A stretch of DNA of 64,000 nucleotides from JACSRF01 sp963695505 (lineage in GTDB: Bacteria > Chloroflexota > Anaerolineae > Promineifilales > Promineifilaceae). Location of the stretch: contig CAVOGX010000021.1 of the NCBI GenBank assembly GCA_963695505.1, positions 372,001-436,000 of the forward strand, given 5' to 3'. The translations under genes were made by a program, and so were the position numbers. Below are positions 8,797-18,759 of this stretch, one piece after another. The notes beneath the pieces are model-generated. The model saw only the letters and a program-made list of their open reading frames with translations, did no database searches and was not told where the DNA came from. Positions within the stretch are counted from its first letter, which is position 1; each line of letters begins with the position of its first letter.

Positions 8797-10053
8797 ATGA
8801 GAAATCGACGTCAAATATTCTTACTGCGCAGTTGGTTTTCCTTTTTGATTTTGTTGATTATGGGCGGTCTATATGGTTTGTATCAAGTTTTTGCAAAAGG
8901 CTTAATCGTTACCAACTTAACTGACTTAGTTCCTTGGGGTTTGTGGATAACAATTGACCTTTCTTCCATTGCAATGGCGGCGGGGGCATTTTCTTTGTGC
9001 GCGCTTGTTTATCTTGTTGGACTTAAAGAATATGAGCCAGTTGCGAAAACTGCAACCTTTGTAGGAATTGTTGGGTACTCCATGGCAATGCTTTGTTTGC
9101 TGATGGATGTAGGCCGCCCAGATCGCTTTTGGCATGGGTTTGTCTATTGGAATACTCATTCGGTGCTGTGGGAAGTAACCATGTGCGTGGGTTTGTATTT
9201 TTCCGTGCTGATCTTGGAAGTGATGCCCATTTTTGGGGGCACAGCGTGGATGCAAGAAAATTTCCCATGGGTGTCAGGCTTGATGGTCAAGGTGCATCAT
9301 TTCTCACCAGTCCTTGCAATTTTTGGTTTGGGCTTTTCGTTATTACATCAATCATCACTCGGTGCGACCTACGGCGTGTTGCAGGCTCGGCCAATCTGGT
9401 ATCGACCGAGTGTTTCAGTCTTGTTCATTTATTCTGCGGTATTAGGCGGAATTTCACTAACCATAGCCTTTTCGATGTTTGCAGCACGGCTGACACCCAG
9501 GGCATGGGTTAATGACCGTTTGCTTGAAAAGTTAGCTAAGGCAATTGGCTGGGGACTGTTAGGTTATCTTTATTTTCGTTTCTGGGATTCCTTCGCAATG
9601 ACGTACACCTATCAACCGGGGCGCGCTGAAGGCTTACAGCTTCTAACCAGAGGCAATTTAGCATTTAACTTTTGGGTTGGCGAGATTGGATTGGGATTAG
9701 TTTTCCCAATCATCGTGCTATTAAACGGTCGCCTGCGCCGCAATAAATCTTTGCGCATGGTCGCCTTATTTTTTGTGGCTGCGGGAGTGGTTGCCTATCG
9801 CTGGAACACAAATCTTGTTGGCCAGCTTATTGTCTTAACTTATTTGCCTCATGAAATTGAGGCGCTTTATACGACCTACTTTCCTTCTGCAATTGAATTC
9901 CTGACATCAGGTGGAGTCATTGGCTACGGACTATTGGCATTGACAGTCGGCGTGCGGTATTTGCGAATCGTAGACCATCGAATTGTGGCGCATCATTCGG
10001 AGGAGAAAACGTCTCATCCAGTAGGACAAACAGCGGCAGTTCAGGCAGATTGA
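8797..10053 (+). CDS. NrfD/HybB-type quinone-interacting membrane subunit
   Basis: 418 aa with about ten hydrophobic helices from residue 10 onward, beginning RSWFSFLILLIMGGLYGLYQVF. Segments such as DVGRPDRFWHG and PWGLWITIDLSSIAMAAG are typical of the NrfD/PsrC/HybB family, which binds quinol in the membrane without cofactors of its own. Together with the ferredoxin-like and nine-heme subunits it would form a quinol:cytochrome oxidoreductase. The C-terminal 30 residues are polar and variable. Alternative complex III has a related subunit (ActC/ActF), but the other Act genes are absent here. Confidence 0.88.
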   Translation: MRNRRQIFLLRSWFSFLILLIMGGLYGLYQVFAKGLIVTNLTDLVPWGLWITIDLSSIAMAAGAFSLCALVYLVGLKEYEPVAKTATFVGIVGYSMAMLCLLMDVGRPDRFWHGFVYWNTHSVLWEVTMCVGLYFSVLILEVMPIFGGTAWMQENFPWVSGLMVKVHHFSPVLAIFGLGFSLLHQSSLGATYGVLQARPIWYRPSVSVLFIYSAVLGGISLTIAFSMFAARLTPRAWVNDRLLEKLAKAIGWGLLGYLYFRFWDSFAMTYTYQPGRAEGLQLLTRGNLAFNFWVGEIGLGLVFPIIVLLNGRLRRNKSLRMVALFFVAAGVVAYRWNTNLVGQLIVLTYLPHEIEALYTTYFPSAIEFLTSGGVIGYGLLALTVGVRYLRIVDHRIVAHHSEEKTSHPVGQTAAVQAD

Positions 10054-10563
10054 TTTTTTCAAACCGCGCCTGAACTATCAGGAGTCATCATGAGATACTT
10101 ACTGTTCCTTGACGACACTAAGCAACTTACTCGCATGGTATGGTTGGCCTTCATCGCTGTTTTACTCTTGGGCGCTTCCTTTGCCATTTATTATTATGCA
10201 GATCGCTATGTCCACATTGGCGATCAATCACCGTTTGAGCGAGATTTGCTGAACTTGGAAGAAACCTTGCGTGAGAATCCGCAGGATGCAGCTGCTGGTT
10301 TATCCTTGGCTCAACGCTATTTACAAAACGGCCGTTATGAGGACGCGATTTCCCTTGCCCAACAGATCGTCACTGCCAACCCCCAGGACGTCGAAGGTCT
10401 CATGGTGTTAGGTGTTGCTTACACCATGGACCAAAAGCCAGTTTCCGCTGCGCCCTTATTGCAGCAAGTGGTAAGTATTCGCCGGAAGACATCAGTCGCA
10501 ATTGCCGATCCCGCCTTAGAGGAGTCAGCACTCTATTACTTGGGAGAGAACTACATCGCTCTA

Positions 10564-11900
10564 GTATAGCTTTCCGGAAGTCCGCATAGTGTTTAGACTT
10601 GCAAGGGTCGACGAGCATAAGTCCACTTGAAGGGTTTAGCCATCGTCTCGTTGAAATAATTGATGAACGCCAAAATGCGTTCACGAAGCTCGTTAACAGA
10701 TGAAAAATTACCACGTTTGAGCAAACGGCGAACCAAAATGGAGAACCAAATCTCGATTTGATTGAGCCAGGAAGTATGCTTTGGGGTGTAGACAAAACGA
10801 ATGCGATGGGTCTCGTCACACAAAAACGCTGCACGGGTGACCATCGATTGCAGGATGCCTTCCTTGCCTTTCACGCCTAACTCTTCCTGGAGGCCACAGG
10901 CTTCGGCCACAAAACGTACCAACGATTCCGATTTATGGGTGTTGAGTTGGTCAACGATGAAAATCCACTCGGCTTCAGGATCCAATGCAACCGTTTGCTG
11001 GATATGGGCAACAAAGTCGGCTTCAGTACGCGTTTCGCCAATGGAAGGTGACCGGCACTGACCGGTGGCAATGTCCAAATTGGCAATGAGTGCCTGGGTC
11101 CCATGCCGCTTGTACTCATGCTCAATGAGAGCAAGTTTGCCTGGTCGCATCGGCTTGGTCGGGTGCTTTCGTTCCAGAGCTTGTATGCCGGTTTTCTCAT
11201 CGGTACTCATCACATGGGTTCCCTGGTCAGCCAATTTCGGGGCTTGTTCATACAGGTCACACACGGTTTTGACCTGCTGGTCGAATTCAGCTGAGTCTTC
11301 ATGGCGCTTGTTGTTGAGCCAATAGCGGCTCAGATGCGGTTTCAACGCCGCCTCGTTTTAAAAAACGCCCCACTTGCGTTGGCGAAATGCTGACCACAAT
11401 CCCCCGTTTGACCACTTCATCGGCCAATTCACGCGGTGTCCATTCGGTAATGGGGCGACCAGATAATTGCGGGTCTTCACAGGCAACCTTGATAATTTGG
11501 CAAATATCCTCGGCCGTGAATGTCGCTGGTGTTCCTGGTCGCGGCAGATCAGATAAGGTCACAATAATCGCCACTTCTAATTCCTGGTCATCGTCATTGG
11601 CTTCGATAGCTACTAATTGTTCCCAACCATCAATCCAGCGATGACGCCAGGTATGGACTGTTTGCGAACTGCAACTCAGGTCGTGGCTGATTTGGGTGTT
11701 GCGGCGCCCGTATTCTGTGCCTGCTCGCACAATTTTAGCCCGGAGAACCAGACTCTGCGGACTGGTTGCACGTCGGATGATTTGTTGCAGGATGCTATCC
11801 TGTTTGTCTGACACTTGTATTTGTGGCGGCATTGGCCCCCGTGGTATTTTTCGTCTCATATTGTCATAATATCAGATTGTCTATTTTAGAAAAGCTGTAC
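10564..11900 (-). mobile_element. IS630-type insertion sequence (1337 bp)
   Basis: The element sits between duplicated TA dinucleotides (10562-10563 and 11901-11902), the signature of IS630/Tc1-mariner insertion. Its ends are similar inverted repeats of the form GTAYAGCTTTYC. It encodes a helix-turn-helix region and a DDE domain on the minus strand and lacks ACGGCCGT. It interrupts a TPR codon frame exactly, as described for that gene. Confidence 0.87.
10593..11859 (-). pseudogene. IS630-type transposase in two frames
   Basis: The first frame (start ATG 11859) encodes a helix-turn-helix domain (GRRNTQISHDLSCSSQTVHTW) and a winged-helix part ending near FLKRGG. The second frame, running to 10593, has the DDE motifs STDEKTGIQ, IFIVDQLNTH and LNQIEIWFS. 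The frames join near 11346-11356 at a TTTTTTAAAA run (minus-strand sense), and the second is +1 to the first. A -1 slip at this run would hit a stop after four codons, so simple -1 programmed frameshifting does not explain it. A sequencing indel or a dead copy is more likely. Confidence 0.82.
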
Positions 11901-12384
11901 TAGGAAAATACGAAGAAGCAATCACAGCCCTCGAAGAGGCTCTGAAAATTAACCGAGCAGATGCAGACGCGATGTATTTACTAGGTGCAGCCTACGCTCA
12001 AAATCAGCAACCAGAACAGGCCTTAGACCGGTTTCTTGACGCTGTCCGTTTTGTGCCTAACTTCACAGAGGCATATCAAGGCATGTTAGAAAGTTATTCC
12101 AGGCTTGACATGCCTGATCATGCGTTATTTGCCCGAGGTATGGTTGCTTATTCCCGCCAGGATTATGACACAGCATTGGCTGCCCTGGAAGTTGCTACAA
12201 ACAACCTACCAGAATTTGCTCCTGCCTGGCTAGGATTGGGATTAACATACGAGCAACTCGGTGAATTATCAGCAGCCCAGCGCAGCTTGGACAAGGCACT
12301 AAATATTGATAGTAACAGCTTTTTAGCGGCCAATGCCTTAGGGCGAATTGAAAGGATTCTGAACGAGCAGTGGGAATTACAACC

Positions 12385-13562
12385 ATGATGCCACCAGCCC
12401 ATAACTCTCATGATTCATCTAAAGGTCGAAAAATGCAATTAAAGGCCGCTTTCTTGGTGCTGGCCCTTATTTTTATGTCGATTGCTGTATTATTTATTCG
12501 TTATTTGCAGCAGCCTGCGCCTTTACCAGAACTCATCTTACCTCAGACAGAATTCGTTTATCCGCCTCATTATTTGTATTCCATTTACGGTGTTAAGAAC
12601 CGGTTGGAGTTACTGTTTCGCCGGATGGATTGCGAATTTATGCTGCTGAAAGCGCTGGTCTTCGATTGGTAAAAGTTTTCGACCGAAGTGGTGAGCAAGT
12701 GGGAGCGTTGCTGCCGCCTCAAACACGACCAGGGGAACGCACACCCGTTTACCTGGCTACGGACTCATTTGGGCGAGTTTTTGTCACGGACCGATTACAA
12801 CATGCAGTGTACATTTATGACAGAGAACATAATTTTGTGGATATGCTGCTGGCCCCAAATATGCCGCTTAGTTTCTATGTGTCGCAGTTTGCTGCACCTG
12901 TTACAGACAAAAGCAGCTATAACTTTAATTTGTTCCATCAAATTGTAACTTTTCGTTCCCAGCCAGGTAGTGAAGGGATGATTTTGCCCCCTCCGGAAAT
13001 AGAGTGGTCTCCTCTGGGAATTCGAATAGATGGTGATGGGCAAGTTTGGGTAACGGATGTTTCGGCAGGTCAAAATTGTGTGGTACGCTTATCTTTGCCT
13101 GATGGCGATTCTCTAGCAGCATGGCGGGATGCAAATTTTAATGTCATGCAGTTAGGAAGTAGCGGAAGCGGGCAGGGAGAACTTTCCTTTCCAAACGCCG
13201 CAATGTCAGATTCGCAAGGGCGATTGTATATTTCTGATGGAAATAACGGCCGTATTTCAGTTTGGGATGCAGAGGGAGAGTTTCTTTATCATGCTGGAAC
13301 TGGTCTTGCCGATGACACCCTGAGCCTGCCGCGAGGACTATTTGTTGACCACCGGGATCGGCTTTACGTGGTTGATGCTGTGGCCCAGGTTATACGTGTT
13401 TATGATGTTTCTGGGTCGTATCCTGAAGAATTGTTTCAGTTTGGGGAGTTTGGCCAGGGTGATGGTTTGTTTAATTACCCCAACGACATTTTTGTAGACA
13501 AAACGGGACTTCTGTACATTGCTGATCGGGAAAACAACCGGATTCAAGTATGGTCATATTGA
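12385..13562 (+). pseudogene. NHL-repeat beta-propeller protein, frameshifted once
   Basis: The ATG at 12385 overlaps the stop of the TPR gene (ATGA), and an N-terminal anchor covers about residues 20-38. The frame breaks near 12597-12602; in the next frame the protein continues with PVGVTVSPDGLRIYAAE and runs to 13562. NHL blades are clear: DSFGRVFVTDRLQHAVYIYD, DSQGRLYISDGNNGRISVWD, DHRDRLYVVDAVAQVIRVYD and DKTGLLYIADRENNRIQVW. Such propellers often occur beside multiheme cytochromes and probably bind them or the cell surface. One missing base is enough to break the gene, so this may be a sequencing error rather than decay. Confidence 0.82.
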
Positions 13563-13613
13563 TCAAATTTTGGCTAGTGGACCAAAGAAATAGCTAAAAA
13601 CGAGGATAAAATC

Positions 13614-14540
13614 ATGAAGCGAGTTCTTCTCTTAATTGCATTGGCCTTTGTATTGGTTGTTGTTGGTGTCAACCCGGTTTTGGCGAATGGTGGACCTCAC
13701 GGCGGGTATACGCCAACAACAGATGCGTGTGCGGGTTGCCACCGGGCGCACACGGCGACTGGCCCAAACCTCCTTGTTTCTGATGGTACTTACGAATTGT
13801 GTATCATCTTGCCACGGCGCAACCGGATCTGGGGCAAACACCAATGTTGAAGACGGCTTATATCTTTCCAGCCGAGATGATTCAGCGGGAAATGGCGATA
13901 TTGGCGCAGCAAACACACCGGATAACTCCCCTTTACTGGGAGGGGGCTTTATTAATTATCAAGGAGCGGCCGTTACTTCCGCACATTCAACCGACGGTAC
14001 AGATGCTCTCGCTTGGGGTCATAACGTAAATCGTGGACAGGTTGGCTCACTGACAGAGGGGTTAAGCTGCGCATCCTGCCACGATCCCCATGGTTCTCCA
14101 AACTATCGCATAATCAATGAAGTGGTAAATGGCATGGTGGTATTTGTTGCCCAAGTCGATGAAACAGCAAAGGATTATGATACCGAACAATGGGGTGCTG
14201 GAACAAGTTCTTTATGTGCTGCTTGCCACGGTGCCTACCATCGCACACTGGCTGGTCAGGGCAGCATCGAGGATGGGGGAAGTTATACACACAGGGTAAA
14301 TATGTCCTACAACTTTGGAGGCAATGTAAATCCTGAAACTGTAGGTTTGGTGGGTTTACCCTTCCGTTGGCAGAGGCAGACCAGGTAGTGTGTATGACAT
14401 GCCATTTACCCCATGGTACTTCGGCTGTCATGACGGGCATTACTGATGGTGCAGGTTTACCTGGCGAAACCAGCGCCGCAGACAGTGCGTTATTGCGTTT
14501 GGACAACCGTGGAGTTTGTGAAGTATGCCATCAAAAATGA
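13614..14540 (+). pseudogene. six-heme doubled-CXXCH cytochrome c, two frameshifts
   Basis: A clean signal peptide (residues 1-24, cleavage after VLA) is followed by CAGCH and the doubled-CXXCH spacing. Near 13803 one extra base breaks the second heme site (C-SSCH). The next frame runs with CASCH and CAACH until about 14362, where a third frame takes over (ADQVVCMTCHLPHG ... CEVCH) to the TGA at 14538. Six hemes in total. It should be exported and carry electrons beyond the membrane complex. Shifts go in both directions, as random indels would. The ATG has GAGGA upstream. Confidence 0.8.
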
Positions 14541-14567
14541 TGGCTACTTGTTATCCTCCTTGTTGGT

Positions 14568-14615
14568 GAAAGGTGGAGCGCTATGGCTTAGCCATATTTA
14601 GGGGCTCCACCTTTC
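14568..14615. repeat. large inverted repeat between two cytochrome genes
   Basis: GAAAGGTGGAGC (14568-14579) pairs perfectly with GCTCCACCTTTC (14604-14615). Outer TTGGT/ACCAA bases extend the stem after a bulge, and an inner ATGGC/GCCAT hairpin sits in the loop. No T-run follows, so it may be an mRNA-stabilising or attenuating hairpin in the long cytochrome transcript rather than a terminator. Confidence 0.5.
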
Positions 14616-14635
14616 AAACCAACGTTGGATAGAGT

Positions 14636-16872
14636 GTGATTAAAATGCTGGGTTGGCTAAGAGTGATGAGAAACGGCCGTTTAGGGGTCTTTCTGTTGGC
14701 TTTTCTCTTGCTCATGAGTCTCCCGCAGAGGGTAAATGCAAATTCTGGACCACATGGTGACTACTCGCCTACCACCGACCAATGTGCAACTTGCCATCGT
14801 ACCCACACCAATGCGGGACCAGGGTTGCTAAATTCAGCCGCACAAGAAAATGATTTTTGCTTTTCCTGTCACAATGGTACTGGTGCACCGGCCATACCTG
14901 TTGTTTCCACCCATGCGAATCTGGATTACTCTGGGGGTGTAGAGGAAAATTTTGTCCTCCTTTGCATACAGTGTCACAATCCACACGGGAGCCAAAACCT
15001 GAGGATTGTTCGGGAAAACATTCAGGTTCAGACCGGTGCTCAGCCATTATATTCTGGACCAGTAATTTTCACTGCGCGAACAGATATCAACTCATTTGAT
15101 GATGGCATAAGCGATCCGGCTAGCCGCATATGTGTGACCTGCCACGTCAACCCAGACGACCAGAGGTTACCCAATGTCTACTCACGAGGGAGGTGCTGAG
15201 CATTTAGGAGGTTTTGACTTTAGCGGGCAGAATTGCGTGATTTGCCACCCGCATAGCGCAGACAATGAACGCGGTACTGCAGACGGTTTTATGGCCACTG
15301 GAGGGTGTGTTGGCTGCCATTCAGCCCCTCAAGATAATGGCGATGGAATTCCAATAAACGGACGCCGGGCTGTGATGGAAGATTTTGCTAATACAAGTCA
15401 CCATGTTCAAAATGAAGTAGAGGATGAAGATTGCAGAGCATGCCACAACGTTACCGAGCATGGTTCTGGGCACCTTCGTTTTCTTTAATGCTGATTTCCC
15501 TGAAATCGTTGTAATCCTCTACAATCACCCAGAAAATGATCCCCAATCTGCTGCTGCATTAGAGTCAATTTGCTTGGCTTGCCATGATGCGGATGGAGCA
15601 GCTGGTTTTCCGCCATTTAGTGATGGTTTAATGCCCCAAATTGTGGATACCAGTATGTGGCAAACTTCTGCACATAATACCAATGGAACTTGTTATGACT
15701 GCCATCAAAATGGTCATGGCTCAGTCAAAAAAGCATTGCTTGCACCATGGAATGCTGAGCCTGATGGGGGCCTGCCAAGTGATTCCATGCGGGAGGAAGA
15801 GGGTTTTTGCTATATTTGCCACGATGAGGATGGTCCGGCAACCTCGAACATTCAGGATGCATTTTTTGATACCAGCCACCACAACGTAAGCACAGAGGAC
15901 CAAACAGATGGTTCGCAAGTTGAGTGCGTGAATTGCCACAACCCCCATATCGCTTCGGTCTCGACACCTCTGGCAAACCCGGACAATACAGAATTACCCT
16001 GGCTTTATGGAAGCACCGATTTTTGTTTGGCTTGTCACGACGGCGCACCACCTGTAGGTGTCTTGTTTGGTGTGGCTTCTGGTACCGGTTACAACAAGCT
16101 GGCATACCTGGGTTCAGATCATGCATTGGCCCTGGGTGGTTACGGGTGCTTACATTGTCATGGCGCTCATGGCAGTAATTATTATTCTCTACTTTTGGGG
16201 CAGTACGTTAAGGGAGATTATGCCCCCTATGTCGCCGCAAATTACCAGGCATGTTGGGTCTGTCATGATGAGAATGGAACAATTTGGCGGATGAATCGCT
16301 TTCGAAACGAGCATAATCGACATGTTACGAGCGCTTCTTGTATTATCTGCCATGACGTGCATGCGCCACAGGATGCAGCGGAAGTAGGGTTAATTAATTT
16401 TGATTTTGCCGTGTTTAGTGGTTACGATTTGCTTTATATTGCAGGTTATGAAGGGAGCTTATCATTTTCAATTGATGCAACTCGAAATCGAGGATCTTGT
16501 TCAATTGCCTGCCACGGCCGAACTCACATTGAGCGGGAATACGTTCGAGGTTCGGCCGTTTTGCCCACATGCTCGGGTTGCCATGCAGACGACCCATTGG
16601 CGTCTATTATTATTGACCCAATATTGCCCTCTTTGCCCCCATCTGTCACCCCTACCGTTACCCAAACGGGCACGCCAGAAATTTCACCGATATTATCACC
16701 AACTTATGAGCTAGAAATTACAGTAGAAGTTGTTGAATCACGTACCCCGACTCCCACTATTTCAACACAAACACCTACAGAAACGGCCGTTCCTACCGTG
16801 AGCACCCCCACGCCGACCCATGCTTTTATCTCTCCTAATAGTACTTTTACACCTACACCAACGGGAAATTAA
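14636..16872 (+). pseudogene. large multiheme cytochrome c (16 CXXCH plus one CX3CH), two frameshifts
   Basis: Three consecutive frames (break points near 15170 and 15475) form one protein of about 745 residues. It begins with a signal peptide (RLGVFLLAFLLLMSLPQRVNA). Heme sites number 4 in the first part, 3 in the second and 9 in the third, plus CSIACH, an unusual CX3CH. The N-terminus (GPHGDYSPTTDQCATCH) closely resembles that of the previous gene, so the two are paralogs. The tail is a Thr/Pro-rich stalk (about 80 residues) without a membrane anchor. The protein is probably a surface or extracellular conduit. The GTG at 14636 or ATG at 14645 can be the start. Confidence 0.82.
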
Positions 16873-16909
16873 AATCTTCTGCAGATGCAACAACCTGGAT
16901 GGATTCGCG

Positions 16910-16938
16910 TATAATCTTGTGTGAAGGTTTTATAACCT
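16910..16938 (+). promoter_or_regulatory. candidate promoter region of the ArsA gene
   Basis: A perfect TATAAT at 16910-16915 has only a weak -35 region. A short dyad AGGTT/AACCT (16925-16929 and 16934-16938) follows and may be an operator. This is the only clear non-coding gap before the ATG at 16981. Confidence 0.3.
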
Positions 16939-16980
16939 GATACGGGATTTACTATATTCTTACACAATTTGGAGAAATTC

Positions 16981-18168
16981 ATGCGAATCATCCTTTATTT
17001 AGGCAAAGGTGGCGTGGGTAAAACCACTGTGGCAGCGGCAACGGCCGTACGCAGCGCCGAGTTGGGCTATAAAACCCTGGTGGCAAGCACCGACATCGCC
17101 CACAGCCTGGCGGACTCCTTTGATATTCCCCTTTCCGATAGACCGGTAGAAATTGTACCTAACCTGTGGGCTCAAGAAATCAGCGTTGTGGCTGATATAC
17201 ACAATCATTGGGGTACCTTGCAAAACTTTGTGTCCGGACTCATCGTTGGGCAGGGTATCAACAACGTTATTGCTGATGAGCTGTCGGCTATTCCCGGCAT
17301 GGATGAGATTGTAGCCCTACTGCACATTAACAAACAGGCCACCGAACGCAATTTTGACCGCGTTATTATCGACGCTGCACCTACAGGCGAGACCATTCGT
17401 CTGCTCACCATGCCCGATACTTTTCGCTGGTATGCCGGCCATATTAGCCGCTTTGAGCGCGGGGTTGTGAAAGCCTTAAAACCTTTTGCCGGACGGCTGC
17501 TGCAAGGTCCGGCAGAGGTCCTGGAGTCATTGAGCAAACTCGATGCAGCGACCGCTGAACTGCGCACGACGCTCAGTGACCCGGAAATTAGCAGCTATCG
17601 TGTAGTTTTGCAGCCTGAGAAAATGGTTATCCGCGAGGCGGAAAGGGCGGTTAGCTACCTGGGGTTATTTAACTATCCGGTAGACAGTGTGGTGATAAAC
17701 CGCATACTTCCAGAATCGGCTGCCGAAGGCGCCTTTTACCAGCAGCGGCGAGAATTGCAGGAGAAATATCTGCAAATGATTGAAGATAATTTTCGGCCGT
17801 TACCCTTGTGGCGTGTTCCATATTATGCCCATGAAGTTGTGGGTGTAGAGGCATTATCTCGCCTGGCACATGATTGTTTCGGCGAGCATGATCCGGCAGA
17901 AATATTCTACCGCGGCTCGGTGCAAGACGTGGTAGAACTGGAGAATGGTAGCTACCAACTGCGTATTCCCATGCCCTTTGTGACCAGCGATAACGTGTCC
18001 TTGCGCAAGAGGGGCGATGAATTGTTTATTACCATTGGCAATTTTAAACGGGAAATGATTCTGCCCACGGTTTTAGCAAAGCGCAAGGCCGCGGGCGGGC
18101 GCCTGGTAAACGGCATACTGGAAGTAGATTTCCAACAACCAACTGAAGAAAAGCCTGCCTCCGCTTAG
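16981..18168 (+). CDS. ArsA/Get3-family ATPase
   Basis: The deviant Walker A loop GKGGVGKTT at residues 8-16 and the DAAPTGET motif define the ArsA/Get3/SIMIBI fold. DIAHSLADSF takes the place of the usual DPAHS switch. There is one ATPase domain, then a C-terminal beta-rich Hsp20-like domain (last 80 residues), as in bacterial single-domain ArsA homologs. No arsenic genes (arsB, arsR, arsC) are near and the metal-binding cysteines of true ArsA are not seen, so a Get3-like chaperone role is equally possible. ATG 16981 with GGAG six bases upstream is preferred over an upstream TTG at 16969. Confidence 0.85.
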   Translation: MRIILYLGKGGVGKTTVAAATAVRSAELGYKTLVASTDIAHSLADSFDIPLSDRPVEIVPNLWAQEISVVADIHNHWGTLQNFVSGLIVGQGINNVIADELSAIPGMDEIVALLHINKQATERNFDRVIIDAAPTGETIRLLTMPDTFRWYAGHISRFERGVVKALKPFAGRLLQGPAEVLESLSKLDAATAELRTTLSDPEISSYRVVLQPEKMVIREAERAVSYLGLFNYPVDSVVINRILPESAAEGAFYQQRRELQEKYLQMIEDNFRPLPLWRVPYYAHEVVGVEALSRLAHDCFGEHDPAEIFYRGSVQDVVELENGSYQLRIPMPFVTSDNVSLRKRGDELFITIGNFKREMILPTVLAKRKAAGGRLVNGILEVDFQQPTEEKPASA

Positions 18169-18305
18169 TGGAATGGCTGGGTATGGTGATGCAACTTTCT
18201 TTGGGCGCTGCCGTAATGTGCACCAGATTACACAAAAAAAACACCATGTGGGGCTCGTAAATAAAATTTCGCTTTCTGGTCGTGCATGGTTAAGGAGATA
18301 TTGAA

Positions 18306-18662
18306 ATGAATGAAAATGTTGCTGAATCAGCACAGGAAGAAACAGTATTTGTCGAAGAAGAAGCAATTTCTGACAAGAAGCAAAAGACCTGGACGGATGA
18401 GGTTGTGGTTGCAGGTGAAGATTTGCTGGGGTTTGTGAAAAAACTTGTCAAAGAAACGGCCGTTCGCCGTCTTGTTATTAAAAATGAAAAGCGCCGCATC
18501 CATCTGGAAATCCCGCTGGCATTAGGGGTGGCTGGTATTGCCTTGTTGCCCTACCTAGCCGCCGTGGCGCTCATTGCTGCTTTGGCCACAGACTGCACAA
18601 TATTGGTGGAGCGAGAGGTCGAGGAAATTAAGGAAAAATCGCCAGAAACACCAGAGTCTTAA
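18306..18662 (+). CDS. DUF4342 domain protein
   Basis: 118 aa. An acidic N-terminus is followed by DLLGFVKKLVKETAVRRLVIKNEKRRIHLEIPL and a hydrophobic segment with two short helices, ending in TDCTILVEREVEE. This is the DUF4342 pattern, a membrane-associated domain of unknown function. ETAV in the middle is encoded by a copy of GAAACGGCCGTT. The ATG has TAAGGAGA upstream. A strong terminator follows, so it is transcribed alone or with the ArsA gene. Confidence 0.8.
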   Translation: MNENVAESAQEETVFVEEEAISDKKQKTWTDEVVVAGEDLLGFVKKLVKETAVRRLVIKNEKRRIHLEIPLALGVAGIALLPYLAAVALIAALATDCTILVEREVEEIKEKSPETPES

Positions 18663-18688
18663 TCGCTTTCTTCGCCTACGTTCCCCTT

Positions 18689-18726
18689 AACCGCGCAAGG
18701 AAGATAACCCTGCGCGGTTTTTTTGC
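18689..18726 (+). terminator. intrinsic terminator
   Basis: Stem AACCGCGCA (18689-18697) / TGCGCGGTT (18711-18719) with a 13-base loop, followed by seven or more T. Very strong rho-independent terminator. Confidence 0.9.
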
Positions 18727-18759
18727 GAATATTGGCTACCTCTCGCTATACTACATTTC

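Larger units (their letters stand above)
10090..12388 (+). pseudogene. membrane-anchored TPR protein split by an IS
   Basis: The N-terminal part (10090-10563) has one membrane helix (residues 17-38) and TPR-like helical pairs (DAAAGLSLAQRYLQNGRYEDAI). The frame resumes at 11903 after the IS with GKYEEAITALEEALKINRAD and further TPR units to 12388. Deleting 10564-11900 and one TA restores a clean 319-aa frame in which the junction completes a canonical TPR (ENYIALGKYEEAI). TPR proteins of this kind usually hold complexes together; its place between the NrfD subunit and the beta-propeller suggests an assembly role for the cytochrome complex (inference). The strong AGGAG at 10080-10084 supports the start. 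Confidence 0.88.

Noticed and set aside
11346..11356. TTTAAAA heptamer as a -1 programmed frameshift site in the IS630 transposase
   Set aside because: The second frame is +1; a -1 slip reaches a stop after four codons.
6998..16872. Ammonia-forming nitrite reductase (Nrf) operon
   Set aside because: No CXXCK heme or other NrfA signature is present in any of the cytochromes.
16981..18168. Arsenic resistance locus
   Set aside because: Only an ArsA/Get3-like ATPase is present, without arsB, arsC, arsR or metal-binding cysteines.
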